NCBI RefSeq assembly: GCF_900445235.1
Contig: NZ_UFSM01000001.1
Span: 1,172,501-1,236,500 of the forward strand
Length of the DNA: 64,000 nt
Origin: Aminobacter aminovorans
GTDB lineage: Bacteria > Pseudomonadota > Alphaproteobacteria > Rhizobiales > Rhizobiaceae
Direction: 5' to 3'
Shown here piece by piece: positions 8,106 to 18,658 of the stretch (position 1 is its first letter; each line of letters begins with the position of its first letter). The notes under the pieces are model-generated. The model made no database searches, had not been told where the DNA came from, and was given only the letters and a program-made list of their open reading frames with translations. The position numbers were made by a program, and so were the translations under genes.

Positions 8106-9008
8106 ATGCAATATTTCGTCCAGCAGCTGGTCAATGGGCTGACGCTGGGGTCCATCTATGGCCTGATCGCGATCGGCTATACGATGGTCTACGGCATCAT
8201 CGGCATGATCAATTTCGCCCATGGCGACATCTTCATGCTCGGGGCGTTTACCGCTCTGATCGTGTTCCTGATCCTGGGCGCCATGTTCTATTCGGTGCCG
8301 GTCGTCATCGCCCTGCTGATCATGATGGTCGTGGCGATGCTCCTGACCAGCCTCTACAACTGGACGATCGAAAAGGTGGCCTACAGGCCGCTGCGCGGAT
8401 CTTTCCGCCTGGCGCCGCTGATCACCGCCATCGGCATGTCGATCGCGCTGTCCAACTTCGTTCAGGTCACCCAGGGTCCGCGCAACAAGCCGATCCCGCC
8501 AATGGTCAGCCAGGTCTACAATGTCGGCGGAATCTCGATCTCGCTGAAGCAGATCATCATCGTCGTGGTCACCGCCCTGCTGCTCGCTTTGTTCTGGTAC
8601 CTCGTCAACAAGACCTCGCTCGGCCGCGCCCAGCGCGCCTGCGAGCAGGACCGCAAAATGGCGGCTTTGCTCGGCATCGACGTCGACCGCACCATCTCCA
8701 TCACCTTCATCATGGGTGCAGCCCTTGCCGCCGTCGCCGGTACGCTGTTCCTCATGTATTACGGTGTCGTTGCCTTCTCCGACGGTTTCGTGCCCGGGGT
8801 CAAAGCCTTCACGGCGGCGGTGCTTGGCGGCATCGGCTCGTTGCCGGGAGCTGTCATTGGTGGCCTGATGATCGGCTTCATCGAAAGCATGTGGTCGGCC
8901 TACTTCTCGATCGACTACAAGGACGTTGCAGCGTTCTCGATCCTCGCCATCGTGCTCATCTTCCTGCCCTCCGGCATCCTTGGCCGGCCCGAAGTCGAGA
9001 AGGTCTGA
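8106..9008 (+). CDS. livH: Branched-chain amino-acid ABC transporter permease LivH
   Basis: Encodes 300 aa with about eight membrane helices. The N-terminal [20 protein letters not shown] and [15 protein letters not shown] are hallmark LivH segments. The Glu-Ala-Ala-like coupling loop is [20 protein letters not shown] (about residues 176-195), which contacts the ATPases. The product is an inner-membrane channel half that pairs with LivM. The ATG at 8106 follows AGGGGAG at a good distance and gives the family N terminus. It is the first gene of livHMGF-DUF6867, and livM starts 4 bp after its stop. Confidence 0.93.
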   Translation: MQYFVQQLVNGLTLGSIYGLIAIGYTMVYGIIGMINFAHGDIFMLGAFTALIVFLILGAMFYSVPVVIALLIMMVVAMLLTSLYNWTIEKVAYRPLRGSFRLAPLITAIGMSIALSNFVQVTQGPRNKPIPPMVSQVYNVGGISISLKQIIIVVVTALLLALFWYLVNKTSLGRAQRACEQDRKMAALLGIDVDRTISITFIMGAALAAVAGTLFLMYYGVVAFSDGFVPGVKAFTAAVLGGIGSLPGAVIGGLMIGFIESMWSAYFSIDYKDVAAFSILAIVLIFLPSGILGRPEVEKV

Positions 9009-9012
9009 CAAC

Positions 9013-10608
9013 ATGGCCAATATCGCCCAAGCTTCACGCGAAGAGACCGCCAGCCCCTTGCAGCACGGCCTTCGCGAGGCCTTCTATGCGGGTATCATCG
9101 CGTTTGGCCTTTTCTTCCTCTTCATCGGCCTCAAGACCGACCAGAACATCAGCAACGAACTGGTCCTCGTTCCGCGCTGGGGCCTGCTTACCATCGTCGT
9201 CGGCCTGGTCATGCTCGGCCGCTTCCTCTACGTCGCCTATGCGCAGCCATTCATGGCACGGCAGAAGATCGTCGATGTCGCCAGCGGGCTGCTGCCCGAC
9301 AGCGTGGCGACGCGGTTCTTCCGCTTGCCCTACTTCATTGGGGCGCTGGTCGTCGCAGCGGTGCTTCTGTTGTTCGCCGGCTCGCTTGACGGGATTTTCG
9401 GTTCCGGCCTGGCTGGTTACCTGCGCTTCTTCCGTGCGCTGGCGATCATCTATGCGCTGGCCTCGGTGCTGTTCTACTTCCGCGCCTTCATCCATAACCA
9501 CTTTTCGGCCCTCGGCGTCGGCGTCCTGATCGCCTATCCAATCGTTGTCGTGCTGATCCTCGCGCTCTTGACGGGGTCGATGGCTGGCGGCTTCCAGGGT
9601 TCGCTCAAGTGGGTCGACAATTTCGGCATCCAGATCCTGATCTACGTCATGCTGGCCTGGGGCCTGAACATTGTTGTCGGTCTCGCCGGGCTGCTCGATC
9701 TTGGCTACGTCGCCTTCTACGCCGTCGGCGCCTATGCCTATGCGCTTTTGGCAACACAGCTCGGCTGGTCGTTCTGGATCCTGCTGCCGGTGGCCGGCAT
9801 CATGGCCGCCTTCTGGGGCGTCATCCTCGGTTTCCCGGTGCTGCGGCTTCGAGGCGACTATCTGGCGATCGTCACGCTCGCCTTCGGTGAGATCATCCGC
9901 CTCGTGCTGATCAATTGGCGCGAAGTCACCAACGGTGCTGCCGGCATCTCCGGCATCCCGAAGGTCAGCTTCTTCGGGCTGATGTCGTTCAACGTCTCCG
10001 ATCCCAACTACATCGCCAAGGTGCTCGGCATTGCCCAGTCCGGCGCCTACTACAAGATCTTCCTCTACTACCTCATCCTTGGCCTGGCGCTGCTGACTGC
10101 CTTCGTCACCATCCGCCTGCGCCGCATGCCGGTCGGCCGCGCCTGGGAAGCGCTGCGCGAGGACGAGATCGCTTGCCGTTCGCTCGGCATCAACACCACC
10201 ACCACCAAGCTCACCGCCTTTGCGACAGGCGCCATGTTCGGCGGTTTCGCCGGTTCGTTCTTCGCCGCGCGCCAGGGCTTCGTGTCGCCTGAATCCTTCG
10301 TCTTCCTGGAATCGGCGATCATCCTGGCTATCGTGGTGCTCGGCGGCATGGGGTCGCTGGTCGGCATCGCGGTCGCGGCCGCGGTGATGATCGGCGGCAC
10401 CGAGATCCTGCGCGAGATGGAGTTCCTCAAGCACGTCTTCGGGCCGGACTTCACGCCTGAGCTTTACCGCATGCTGCTGTTTGGCATGGCGATGGTCATC
10501 GTGATGCTGTGGAAGCCGCGAGGTTTCGTCGGCAGCCGCGAACCCACGGCCTTCCTGCATGAACGAAAAGCTGTCTCCAGTTCCTTCACCAAGGAAGGAC
10601 ACGGCTGA
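9013..10608 (+). CDS. livM: Branched-chain amino-acid ABC transporter permease LivM, long form
   Basis: Encodes 531 aa, longer than usual LivM (about 320-430). The first 200 or so residues hold several extra hydrophobic segments. The conserved core begins near [20 protein letters not shown] and includes [16 protein letters not shown] and the coupling loop [20 protein letters not shown]. The product is an inner-membrane permease partner of LivH. Its stop codon overlaps the livG start (TGATG), indicating coupled translation. Extended N termini occur in alphaproteobacterial LivM, so the length is not alarming. Confidence 0.92.
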   Translation: MANIAQASREETASPLQHGLREAFYAGIIAFGLFFLFIGLKTDQNISNELVLVPRWGLLTIVVGLVMLGRFLYVAYAQPFMARQKIVDVASGLLPDSVATRFFRLPYFIGALVVAAVLLLFAGSLDGIFGSGLAGYLRFFRALAIIYALASVLFYFRAFIHNHFSALGVGVLIAYPIVVVLILALLTGSMAGGFQGSLKWVDNFGIQILIYVMLAWGLNIVVGLAGLLDLGYVAFYAVGAYAYALLATQLGWSFWILLPVAGIMAAFWGVILGFPVLRLRGDYLAIVTLAFGEIIRLVLINWREVTNGAAGISGIPKVSFFGLMSFNVSDPNYIAKVLGIAQSGAYYKIFLYYLILGLALLTAFVTIRLRRMPVGRAWEALREDEIACRSLGINTTTTKLTAFATGAMFGGFAGSFFAARQGFVSPESFVFLESAIILAIVVLGGMGSLVGIAVAAAVMIGGTEILREMEFLKHVFGPDFTPELYRMLLFGMAMVIVMLWKPRGFVGSREPTAFLHERKAVSSSFTKEGHG

Positions 10609-12650
10609 TGAACGCGAGCGCATCCATGAGCAAGCCGATCCTTCAGGTCGAGCATCTGTCGATGAAATTCGGTGGCCTTGTGGCCATCGGCGACCTGTCC
10701 TTTGAGGCCAAGCGCGGGGAAATCACCGCGCTGATCGGCCCGAACGGTGCCGGCAAGACCACGGTCTTCAACTGCATTACGGGTTTCTACAAGCCGACCG
10801 AAGGCATGATCCGGTTCAACGGCCGCGAAGGCGGGGAATTCCTGCTTGAGCGCATGCCGGACTTCCAGATCACGGCCAAGGCCAAGGTCGCGCGTACGTT
10901 CCAGAACATCCGGCTATTTTCGGGCATGACGCTGCTTGAGAATCTTCTGGTCGCCCAGCACAACAAGCTGATGAAGGCCTCCGGATTTACCGTCATGGGC
11001 CTGGTCGGCCTTGGCGGCTACCGCAGGGCGTCGGCTGAATCAGTCGAGCTTGCCAAGCATTGGCTCGAAAAGGCCGAGCTGCTCGACCGTGCCGACGATC
11101 CGGCGGGCGATCTTCCCTATGGCGCACAACGCCGCCTCGAGATTGCGCGCGCCATGTGTACCGGGCCCGAGCTGCTTTGCCTCGACGAGCCGGCGGCCGG
11201 CCTCAACCCTAAAGAGTCGCTGGCGCTCAATACGCTGCTCAACGACATCAAGGACAACACCGGCACTTCGATCCTGCTCATCGAGCACGACATGTCGGTG
11301 GTCATGCAGATTTCCGACCATGTCGTGGTGCTGGAATACGGCCGCAAGATTTCCGATGGCGACCCGATGTCGGTCAGGACGGATCCGAAGGTCATTGCCG
11401 CCTATCTCGGCGTTGACGACGAAGAGGTTTCCAACGTTCTGGTCGAGGTTGGCGACGAGCAGGTCATCGAAGAGCTCGAAGGCATGCCGGATCCGGCCCA
11501 TGGACCTGGTTCGTCTTCGTCGATGATGGCCGGACCGGTAAGCGACACCATTGGCCACAGCGATGGTCATGGCGAAGTCGTCTCGGTCTCCAAGGGCGCA
11601 TCGAAAGCCAGTCAGGTTGAAGCGCAGGCTGCCAGAGCAGCCGCCGCGTCTGCAAGCCAGGTGGCTCCCGCCAGAAAGGCGCCGAAGGCCAAGCCTGCGG
11701 CGGCACCAGCCGTGGGATTGATGTCTGCGCCGGTCAAGCCTGCGCCCAAGGCGGCAGCCGGCAAGGCATCAGCCGCTGCCAAGGTGGTGGCAAAGGCTGA
11801 GACGAAGCCTGCGGCCAAGGCAAGCAGGCCTGCGGTCGTGAAAGAGGCGGTCAAACCCGCGGCCAAGGCAGCGCCGGCACCTGCAAAGCAAGTCGCCAGG
11901 GCGGATGCGCCGAAGGCTGCTGCCAAGACAACGACCAAGGCCCCGGCGAAGGCTGCTCCGGCAGCCAAGCCAGCCGCTGTATCGGCCAAGCCGGTTGCCA
12001 AAGCCACGACCGCTGCGAAGCCGACCGGCACGGCCACGCCGCCGGCGAAACCGGCTGCCAAGGCGACACCAGCCGCAAAACCTGCTGCCAAGACAGCAAA
12101 GGTCGTAAAGTCTGCAGGCACGGCCACGCCGGCACCAAAGGGCAGCGCCAAGCCTGCTCCGGCTGCCAAGCCAGCGGTTGCCAAAGCCGAAATGAAGACG
12201 CCGACAAAACCGGCACCAACGGCTGCGGCAAAGGCACCCGCCAAGCCGGTTGCGAAGGCTGCGGCCAAGGCTGTGGCAACACCGGCCGCCAAACCTGCGA
12301 CGTCAGCGCCCAAACCGGCTGCCGCCAAGCCGGCGGCGTCCAAACCTGCCGCCGCGAAGCCCTCAGCTCCGAAGACCATCTCCAACGTACTTGCCGCTCC
12401 GCGTGGCGGCGTTGCCGACCGGCTCATCGCGATCAAGGGTATCGGGCCGGTCAACGAGAAGAAGCTCAACGAGCACGGTATCTTCCATTTCGACCAGGTG
12501 GCGGCGTGGAAGAAGTCGGACATCGCGGCGGCTGAGGCCTATCTCGCCTTTGACGGCCGCATCGAACGGGAAGACTGGGTGGGGCAGGCCAAGGCGCTGG
12601 CGCGTGAAGCGGCCAAGCCGGCGAAAGCCAAGCGCGGAGGTGGCAAGTGA
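10608..12650 (+). CDS. livG: LivG ATPase fused to an Ala/Lys/Pro-rich linker and a C-terminal HhH domain
   Basis: Encodes 680 aa, where LivG is normally about 250-300. Residues 8-275 are a complete LivG ATPase: Walker [10 protein letters not shown] (44-52), the LivG-type signature [13 protein letters not shown] (171-183), Walker B ELLCLDEP and His-227 in LLIEHDMS. Residues about 320-595 are low-complexity Ala/Lys/Pro repeats of PAAKP type. Residues about 604-670 form a compact domain with the helix-hairpin-helix core [17 protein letters not shown] and [16 protein letters not shown]. That ending closely resembles the C-terminal tail of alphaproteobacterial NuoE and related small HhH proteins. 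The frame is unbroken, and livF starts in the stop codon (GTGA), so the fusion is part of the operon and not an assembly join. Confidence 0.9.
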   Translation: MNASASMSKPILQVEHLSMKFGGLVAIGDLSFEAKRGEITALIGPNGAGKTTVFNCITGFYKPTEGMIRFNGREGGEFLLERMPDFQITAKAKVARTFQNIRLFSGMTLLENLLVAQHNKLMKASGFTVMGLVGLGGYRRASAESVELAKHWLEKAELLDRADDPAGDLPYGAQRRLEIARAMCTGPELLCLDEPAAGLNPKESLALNTLLNDIKDNTGTSILLIEHDMSVVMQISDHVVVLEYGRKISDGDPMSVRTDPKVIAAYLGVDDEEVSNVLVEVGDEQVIEELEGMPDPAHGPGSSSSMMAGPVSDTIGHSDGHGEVVSVSKGASKASQVEAQAARAAAASASQVAPARKAPKAKPAAAPAVGLMSAPVKPAPKAAAGKASAAAKVVAKAETKPAAKASRPAVVKEAVKPAAKAAPAPAKQVARADAPKAAAKTTTKAPAKAAPAAKPAAVSAKPVAKATTAAKPTGTATPPAKPAAKATPAAKPAAKTAKVVKSAGTATPAPKGSAKPAPAAKPAVAKAEMKTPTKPAPTAAAKAPAKPVAKAAAKAVATPAAKPATSAPKPAAAKPAASKPAAAKPSAPKTISNVLAAPRGGVADRLIAIKGIGPVNEKKLNEHGIFHFDQVAAWKKSDIAAAEAYLAFDGRIEREDWVGQAKALAREAAKPAKAKRGGGK

Positions 12651-13378
12651 CGGCGGCTAAGACCTTGCTCGACATCAAAGGTGTCGAGACCTACTACGGC
12701 AACATCCGCGCCCTCAGCGGCGTCGACGTCGCTGTCAATGAAGGCGAGATCGTCGCGCTGATCGGTGCTAACGGCGCTGGCAAGTCGACGCTGATGATGA
12801 CCATTTTCGGCACACCAAGGGCGCGCCGCGGCACCATCACCTTCGCCGGAACCGACATCACCGACATGCCGACGCACGAGATCGCGAGGTTGCGCATTGC
12901 GCAATCGCCCGAGGGTCGGCGCATCTTCCCGCGCATGACTGTGATGGAAAATCTGCAGATGGGCGCAAGCCTCGACAACCTCAAATACTATGATGAGGAC
13001 GTCGAGAAGGTGTTCACGCTGTTTCCACGTCTCAAGGAGCGCATCGGCCAGCGCGGCGGCACGCTTTCGGGCGGAGAACAGCAGATGCTGTCGATCGGCC
13101 GCGCGCTGATGGCTCGACCCAAGCTGCTGCTGCTCGACGAGCCTTCGCTCGGTCTGGCGCCGCTGATCGTGAAGCAGATCTTCGACGCCATCCGCGAGCT
13201 CAACCGCACCCAAGGGCTGACCGTGTTCCTTGTCGAGCAGAACGCCTTCGGCGCGCTCAAGCTCGCCACCCGTGGCTACGTCATGGTCAATGGCCTGGTC
13301 ACGATGAGCGGCACCGGCAAGGACCTGCTCGCCAATCCCGAGGTTCGCGCAGCCTATCTCGAAGGCGGCCGCCACTAG
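12647..13378 (+). CDS. livF: Branched-chain amino-acid ABC transporter ATPase LivF
   Basis: Encodes 243 aa, normal for LivF. Walker A is GANGAGKST (about residues 39-47). The LivF-specific QSPEGRRIFPRMTVMENL follows, then the signature LSGGEQQMLSIGRALM, Walker B LLLLDEPSLGLAP and the H-loop of FLVEQNA. The start is GTG at 12647, sharing GTGA with the livG stop. With LivG it powers uptake through LivHM. Unlike LivG in this operon, it carries no extension. Confidence 0.95.
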   Translation: MTAAKTLLDIKGVETYYGNIRALSGVDVAVNEGEIVALIGANGAGKSTLMMTIFGTPRARRGTITFAGTDITDMPTHEIARLRIAQSPEGRRIFPRMTVMENLQMGASLDNLKYYDEDVEKVFTLFPRLKERIGQRGGTLSGGEQQMLSIGRALMARPKLLLLDEPSLGLAPLIVKQIFDAIRELNRTQGLTVFLVEQNAFGALKLATRGYVMVNGLVTMSGTGKDLLANPEVRAAYLEGGRH

Positions 13379-13389
13379 GAGACATCATC

Positions 13390-13737
13390 ATGCACGGCAT
13401 TCTCTACGAGGAAGCCTCGATCTGGCAGTTCCTGTTCGTCAGCTGCCTGCTGGGTGGATGGGCTGCCTGGATGACGGGACGCGCCTGCGCCCAGACCTGG
13501 CGCAGCTATCCGCAGCTCGTGCTCTACATTCTGGGGCTTGGGCTGGGTGTCCGCTTCATCCACCACGCGCTGTTCGAGGGCACCATGTTCTCGCTGCAGT
13601 ACTATATCGTCGACACCATCATCCTGCTGGTGTTTGCAACGCTTGGTTATAAATACACCCGCACCAATCAGATGGTGAGGCAATACCACTGGCTCTATGA
13701 AAAGGCGTCGCCACTTTCTTGGCGCGCCAAGTCTTGA
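13390..13737 (+). CDS. DUF6867-type small membrane protein of the liv operon
   Basis: Encodes 115 aa with three hydrophobic segments, at about residues 10-30, 42-62 and 68-88, and a basic tail. It starts 11 bp after livF and ends the transporter operon. Rhizobial livHMGF operons often carry such a protein at this place, annotated DUF6867. Its role is unknown. Position suggests a membrane accessory to the transporter. Features include WQFLFVSCLLGGWAAWMTGR and a conserved-looking RFIHHALFEGTMFSLQYY. Confidence 0.8.
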   Translation: MHGILYEEASIWQFLFVSCLLGGWAAWMTGRACAQTWRSYPQLVLYILGLGLGVRFIHHALFEGTMFSLQYYIVDTIILLVFATLGYKYTRTNQMVRQYHWLYEKASPLSWRAKS

Positions 13738-13873
13738 GGGGTTCCTAACGCGCCAATTCGCCAATGAATCGGCGTGACAACTGCCGGAAAATCGGCAAAC
13801 TCACCTTTCTGCGATATGGGTGGGCATCGCATGAAAGAACATCCACGCTCACTCAATTAATGGGAGTGTTTCA

Positions 13874-14989
13874 ATGAAAAAGTCACTTTTGTCGGCTGTT
13901 GCACTGACCGCGCTTGTGGCGTTCAGCGGCAGCGCATGGGCCGATATCATTGTTGGCGTCGCTGGCCCGATCACCGGCCCGAACGCAGCCTTCGGAGCAC
14001 AGCTCCAGAAGGGTGCCGAGCAGGCGGTTGCCGACATCAACGCTGCAGGCGGCATCAACGGCGAGCAGATCAAGCTGGTGGTCGGCGACGACGTTTCCGA
14101 TCCGAAGCAGGGCATCTCGGTCGCCAACAAGTTCGTCGCTGACGGCGTCAAGTTCGTGGTCGGCCACTTCAACTCGGGCGTCTCGATTCCGGCCTCGGAA
14201 GTCTACGCCGAGAACGGCATCCTCGAAGTCACCCCGGCAGCGACCAACCCGCAATTCACCGAGCGCGGCCTGTGGAACACCTTCCGCACCTGCGGCCGTG
14301 ACGACCAGCAGGGCGCCATCGCCGGCGCATATCTGGCTGAGAAGTTCAAGGACGCCAAGATCGCGGTGATCCACGACAAGACCCCCTATGGTCAGGGTCT
14401 GGCTGACGAAACCAAGAAGGCGATGAACGCTGCCGGCCTGACCGAGGTCATGTACGAAGGCGTAAACATCGGCGACAAGGATTTCTCGGCGCTGATCGGC
14501 AAGATGAAGGAAGCCGGCGTCTCGATCATCTATTGGGGCGGCCTGCACACCGAAGCCGGCCTGATCATCCGTCAGACGGCTGACCAGGGCCTCAAGGCGA
14601 AGCTGGTTTCGGGCGATGGCATCGTTTCGAACGAACTCGCCTCGATCGCTGGTGACGCGGTTGCGGGTACCCTCAACACCTTCGGTCCCGATCCGACCCT
14701 GAACCCGACAAACAACGCGCTGGTCGAGAAGTTCCGTGCTGCCGGCTTCAACCCCGAAGCCTACACCCTCTACTCCTACGCTGCGATGCAGGTCATTGCC
14801 GAAGCTGCCAAGAAGGCCGGTTCGGTCGATCCCCAGGAAGTGGCCAAGGCGATGAAGGCCAACACTTTCCCGACCGTGCTCGGCGAGATGGGCTTCGACG
14901 AGAAGGGTGACCCGAAGCTGCCCGGCTACATCATGTATGAATGGGTCAAGGGCGACGACGGCAAGTACACCTACAAGCCGCAGAAGTAA
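13874..14989 (+). CDS. livJ: Periplasmic branched-chain amino-acid binding protein
   Basis: Encodes 371 aa of the LivJ/LivK (Leu/Ile/Val-binding) family. A Sec signal peptide with a KK start and a hydrophobic core ends at AWA|DIIVG (about residue 23). The type I binding fold starts with [21 protein letters not shown] and includes the [18 protein letters not shown] strand and loop. It delivers ligand to LivHMGF. It follows the permease operon after 136 bp and has its own ribosome site (GGGAG). A strong terminator follows, so high separate expression is likely, as is usual for binding proteins. Confidence 0.93.
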   Translation: MKKSLLSAVALTALVAFSGSAWADIIVGVAGPITGPNAAFGAQLQKGAEQAVADINAAGGINGEQIKLVVGDDVSDPKQGISVANKFVADGVKFVVGHFNSGVSIPASEVYAENGILEVTPAATNPQFTERGLWNTFRTCGRDDQQGAIAGAYLAEKFKDAKIAVIHDKTPYGQGLADETKKAMNAAGLTEVMYEGVNIGDKDFSALIGKMKEAGVSIIYWGGLHTEAGLIIRQTADQGLKAKLVSGDGIVSNELASIAGDAVAGTLNTFGPDPTLNPTNNALVEKFRAAGFNPEAYTLYSYAAMQVIAEAAKKAGSVDPQEVAKAMKANTFPTVLGEMGFDEKGDPKLPGYIMYEWVKGDDGKYTYKPQK

Positions 14990-15014
14990 TTTCAGCACCT
15001 TTTGCTGAAACGAG

Positions 15015-15045
15015 ATGCCCGGCGCTTTGCGCCGGGCATTTTTTT
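15015..15045 (+). terminator. Rho-independent terminator after livJ
   Basis: An 11-bp perfect stem (ATGCCCGGCGC, loop TTT, GCGCCGGGCAT) at 15015-15039 is followed by a run of T residues to 15045. It starts 25 bp after the livJ stop codon. Confidence 0.95.
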
Positions 15046-15081
15046 GTGCCGTGGAAAAATACCTGGCTGACCTCACGGAAA

Positions 15082-15095
15082 TTAAATCGATTTAA
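15082..15095. promoter_or_regulatory. LacI-type palindromic operator upstream of pyc
   Basis: The perfect 14-bp palindrome TTAAATCGATTTAA lies 85 bp before the pyc start. The central CG and AT-rich arms are typical of LacI/GalR operators. The same core AAATCGATTT appears before the MFS gene at 19822-19835. In Sinorhizobium meliloti a LacI-family protein, PckR, controls central carbon genes. Whether it or a homologue binds here is untested. Confidence 0.6.
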
Positions 15096-15179
15096 GGGCG
15101 TGCGTTTTCGGTTGCACCGCAGCATTTTCCCGCTAATCATTCGCCGCCTCTTAAATATCCGGTTCCCTGGAGCGTATTC

Positions 15180-18100
15180 GTGCCGATCAGCAAGATCCTC
15201 GTCGCCAACCGATCAGAAATTGCCATCCGCGTCTTCCGCGCGGCCAATGAGCTGGGGCTCAAAACCGTGGCGATCTGGGCCGAAGAGGACAAATACTCGC
15301 TGCATCGCTTCAAGGCGGACGAATCCTACCAGGTTGGCCGCGGCCCCCATCTCTCCAGAGACATGGGGCCGATCGAAAGCTACCTGTCGATCGAAGAGAT
15401 CATCCGGGTCGCCCGGCTGTCGGGCGCCGATGCGATCCATCCTGGCTACGGCCTGCTCTCGGAGAGCCCTGAATTCGCCGACGCCTGCGCCGAAAATGGC
15501 ATCACCTTCATTGGACCCAAGCCCGAGACCATGCGTCGGCTTGGCAACAAGGTGGCGGCGCGCAACCTCGCCATCGAAGTCGGCGTGCCGGTGATCCCGG
15601 CGACCGACCCGCTGCCCGACGACATGGACGAGGTCAAGAAACTCGCCGCAGAGGTTGGCTATCCGGTCATGCTCAAGGCGTCATGGGGCGGTGGCGGCCG
15701 TGGCATGCGCGCCATCCGCAGTGAGGCCGATCTCGCCCGAGAGGTGACCGAGGGCAAGCGTGAAGCCAAGGCGGCCTTCGGCAAGGACGAGGTCTATCTC
15801 GAAAAGCTCATCGAGCGTGCCCGCCATGTCGAAGTCCAGGTGCTGGGCGACACGCATGGCAACGCCGTGCATCTGTTCGAGCGCGACTGCTCGATCCAGC
15901 GCCGAAACCAGAAGGTCGTCGAGCGCGCGCCGGCACCCTACCTCAGCGAAGAGCTTCGCCAGGAACTGTGCGGTTATGCCCTCAAGCTCGCCAGAGACAC
16001 CGCCTATGTCGGCGCGGGTACGGTCGAGTTCCTGCAGGATGCCGACACTGGCAAGTTCTACTTCATCGAGGTCAACCCGCGCATCCAGGTCGAGCATACC
16101 GTCACCGAACAGGTGACCGGCATCGACATCGTCAAGGCGCAGATACATATCCTCGACGGCTTCGCCATCGGCACGCCGGAATCGGGCGTACCTGCTCAGG
16201 CGGACATCCGCCTCAACGGCCATGCCCTGCAGTGCCGCATCACGACCGAGGATCCGGAGCAGAACTTCATCCCCGATTATGGCCGCATCACCGCCTATCG
16301 CGGCGCCACCGGCTTCGGCATCCGCCTCGACGGTGGCACGGCCTATTCGGGCGCGGTCATCACCCGCTTTTACGATCCACTGCTGGAGAAGGTCACCGCT
16401 TGGGCGCCAAACCCGGTCGAGGCGATCGCCCGCATGCACCGGGCACTGCGCGAGTTCCGCATTCGCGGTGTTGCCACCAACCTGACCTTCCTCGAAGCGA
16501 TCATCACGCATCCGGCCTTCCGCGACAATTCCTACACGACCAAGTTCATCGACTCGACGCCTGAGCTGTTCGCGCAGGTCAAGCGCCAGGACCGCGCCAC
16601 CAAGCTGCTCAACTACCTCGCCGACGTCACCGTCAATGGCCATCCGGAGACGCGCGGCCGTGCTGCACCCAACCCGGAGGCAGCGGCACCTGTCGTGCCG
16701 TGGTTCACCGGCCCGATCCCCGACGGCACCAGACAGAAGCTCGACCAACTCGGTCCGGAAAAGTTTGCGGCCTGGATGCGGGCGCAGAAGCAGGTGCTGA
16801 TCACCGACACGACGATGCGTGACGGCCACCAGTCGCTGCTGGCGACGCGGGTGCGCACCCACGACATCGCCAAGATCGCCGGTACCTATGCCCGTGCGCT
16901 GCCGCAACTTCTGTCGCTCGAATGCTGGGGCGGTGCGACATTCGACGTCGCCATGCGCTTCCTGACGGAGGATCCGTGGGAGCGCTTGTCGAAGGTTCGT
17001 CAGGCAGCGCCCAACATCCTGCTGCAGATGTTGCTGCGCGGCGCCAACGGCGTCGGCTACACCAACTATCCAGACAATGTCGTGCAGCATTTCGTCCGTC
17101 AGGCGGCATCAGGCGGAGTCGACCTGTTCCGCGTCTTCGACTGCCTGAACTGGGTCGAGAACATGCGCGTGTCGATGGATGCCGTTGGCGCCGAGGGCAA
17201 GCTCTGCGAAGCCGCGATCTGCTACACCGGCGACATTCTCGACCCGAACAGGGCGAAGTACGACCTCAAATACTACGCCAGCCTTGCCAAGGAACTTGAG
17301 GCGGCAGGCGCCCATATCATCGCCGTCAAGGACATGGCGGGCCTGCTCAAGCCGGCTGCGGCGCGCGTGCTTTTCAAGGCCCTGCGCGAGGCCACCGACC
17401 TTCCGATCCACTTCCACACCCACGACACGTCGGGCCTGTCGGCGGCGACCGTGCTGGCGGCGGTCGAGAGCGGCGTCGATGCCATTGATGCGGCAATGGA
17501 TGCCTTCTCCGGCAACACCTCCCAGCCTTGCCTGGGCTCGATCGTCGAAGCCTTGCGCGGTTCGGATCGCGATCCCGGCCTTGCACCGGAGTGGATCCGC
17601 CGCATCTCGTTCTATTGGGAAGCCGTCCGCAACCAGTATGCGGCCTTCGAGAGCGACCTGAAGGGACCGGCATCCGAAGTCTACCTGCACGAAATGCCGG
17701 GCGGCCAGTTCACCAATCTCAAGGAACAGGCGCGCTCGCTCGGCCTGGAGACCCGCTGGCACGAGGTGGCGCAGGCCTATCACGACGTCAACCTGATGTT
17801 CGGCGACATCGTCAAGGTGACACCGTCGTCCAAGGTGGTCGGCGACATGGCGCTGATGATGGTCAGCCAGGAGTTGACCGTTGCTGACGTCGAGAACCCG
17901 GCCAAGGACATCGCTTTCCCGGACTCGGTGGTGTCGATGCTGCGCGGCGATCTCGGCCAGTCGCCGGGCGGTTGGCCGTCGGCACTTCAGAAGAAGGTGC
18001 TGAAGGGTGAGACGCCGATCACGGCGCGTCCCGGCTCGCTGCTCAAGCCAGCCGATCTCAAGGCAAATCGCAAGGAGATTGAAACAAAACTCGGTCGCAA

Positions 18101-18638
18101 GCTGTCCGAGGACGAGTTTGCCTCCTGGTTGATGTACCCGAAGGTCTTCACCGACTTCGTCGGCGCGCAGGAAAATTACGGCCCGGTCAGCGTGCTGCCG
18201 ACGCCGGTCTATTTCTACGGCATGCAGCCCGAGGACGAGGTTTTCGTCGACATCGAGAAGGGCAAGACACTGGTCATCCGCTGCCTCGCTGTCGGCGACG
18301 TCGACGAGAAGGGCATGGTGACGGTGTTCTTCGAGCTCAACGGCCAGCCGCGCCGCGTCAAGGTGCCGGACCGTGCCCATGGCGCGTCTGCGTCCAAGGC
18401 ACGGCGCAAGGCCGAAGCTGGCAACGACGCCCATGTCGGTGCGCCGATGCCGGGGGTCGTCTCGACGCTGGCGGTTACCGCCGGCCAGCCGATCAAGGCC
18501 GGCGACGTGCTGCTGTCCATCGAAGCGATGAAGATGGAAACGGCACTGCATGCCGAACGCGACGGCACGATTGCCGAGGTGCTGGTGCGAGCCGGCGACC
18601 AGATCGACGCCAAGGACCTTTTGATCGTCTACGGCTGA
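15180..18638 (+). CDS. pyc: Pyruvate carboxylase
   Basis: Encodes 1152 aa, full length for the single-chain enzyme that makes oxaloacetate from pyruvate, bicarbonate and ATP. Domains in order are biotin carboxylase (residues 1-460, with KASWGGGGRGMR and EVNPRIQVEHTVTE), the carboxyltransferase TIM barrel (about 530-830, starting LITDTTMRDGHQSL), an allosteric/PC-TC region, and the biotin carrier domain with the biotinylated Lys1118 in EAMKMETAL. The start is GTG at 15180, preceded by CTGGAG. It is monocistronic between the livJ terminator and a convergent gene. A LacI-type palindrome sits in its promoter region. Confidence 0.97.
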   Translation: MPISKILVANRSEIAIRVFRAANELGLKTVAIWAEEDKYSLHRFKADESYQVGRGPHLSRDMGPIESYLSIEEIIRVARLSGADAIHPGYGLLSESPEFADACAENGITFIGPKPETMRRLGNKVAARNLAIEVGVPVIPATDPLPDDMDEVKKLAAEVGYPVMLKASWGGGGRGMRAIRSEADLAREVTEGKREAKAAFGKDEVYLEKLIERARHVEVQVLGDTHGNAVHLFERDCSIQRRNQKVVERAPAPYLSEELRQELCGYALKLARDTAYVGAGTVEFLQDADTGKFYFIEVNPRIQVEHTVTEQVTGIDIVKAQIHILDGFAIGTPESGVPAQADIRLNGHALQCRITTEDPEQNFIPDYGRITAYRGATGFGIRLDGGTAYSGAVITRFYDPLLEKVTAWAPNPVEAIARMHRALREFRIRGVATNLTFLEAIITHPAFRDNSYTTKFIDSTPELFAQVKRQDRATKLLNYLADVTVNGHPETRGRAAPNPEAAAPVVPWFTGPIPDGTRQKLDQLGPEKFAAWMRAQKQVLITDTTMRDGHQSLLATRVRTHDIAKIAGTYARALPQLLSLECWGGATFDVAMRFLTEDPWERLSKVRQAAPNILLQMLLRGANGVGYTNYPDNVVQHFVRQAASGGVDLFRVFDCLNWVENMRVSMDAVGAEGKLCEAAICYTGDILDPNRAKYDLKYYASLAKELEAAGAHIIAVKDMAGLLKPAAARVLFKALREATDLPIHFHTHDTSGLSAATVLAAVESGVDAIDAAMDAFSGNTSQPCLGSIVEALRGSDRDPGLAPEWIRRISFYWEAVRNQYAAFESDLKGPASEVYLHEMPGGQFTNLKEQARSLGLETRWHEVAQAYHDVNLMFGDIVKVTPSSKVVGDMALMMVSQELTVADVENPAKDIAFPDSVVSMLRGDLGQSPGGWPSALQKKVLKGETPITARPGSLLKPADLKANRKEIETKLGRKLSEDEFASWLMYPKVFTDFVGAQENYGPVSVLPTPVYFYGMQPEDEVFVDIEKGKTLVIRCLAVGDVDEKGMVTVFFELNGQPRRVKVPDRAHGASASKARRKAEAGNDAHVGAPMPGVVSTLAVTAGQPIKAGDVLLSIEAMKMETALHAERDGTIAEVLVRAGDQIDAKDLLIVYG

Positions 18639-18658
18639 GCACGGGCAGGGTCGCGGGC

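Noticed and set aside
9034..10623. 529-codon minus-strand frame opposite livM
   Set aside because: Shadow of livM. Composition (Asp/Gln/His/Arg-rich) and lack of any domain show it is not a gene.
11560..12360. Tandem DNA repeat array within livG
   Set aside because: The protein is repetitive in Ala, Lys and Pro, but codon use varies and no fixed-length DNA unit is evident, so it is low complexity rather than a satellite.
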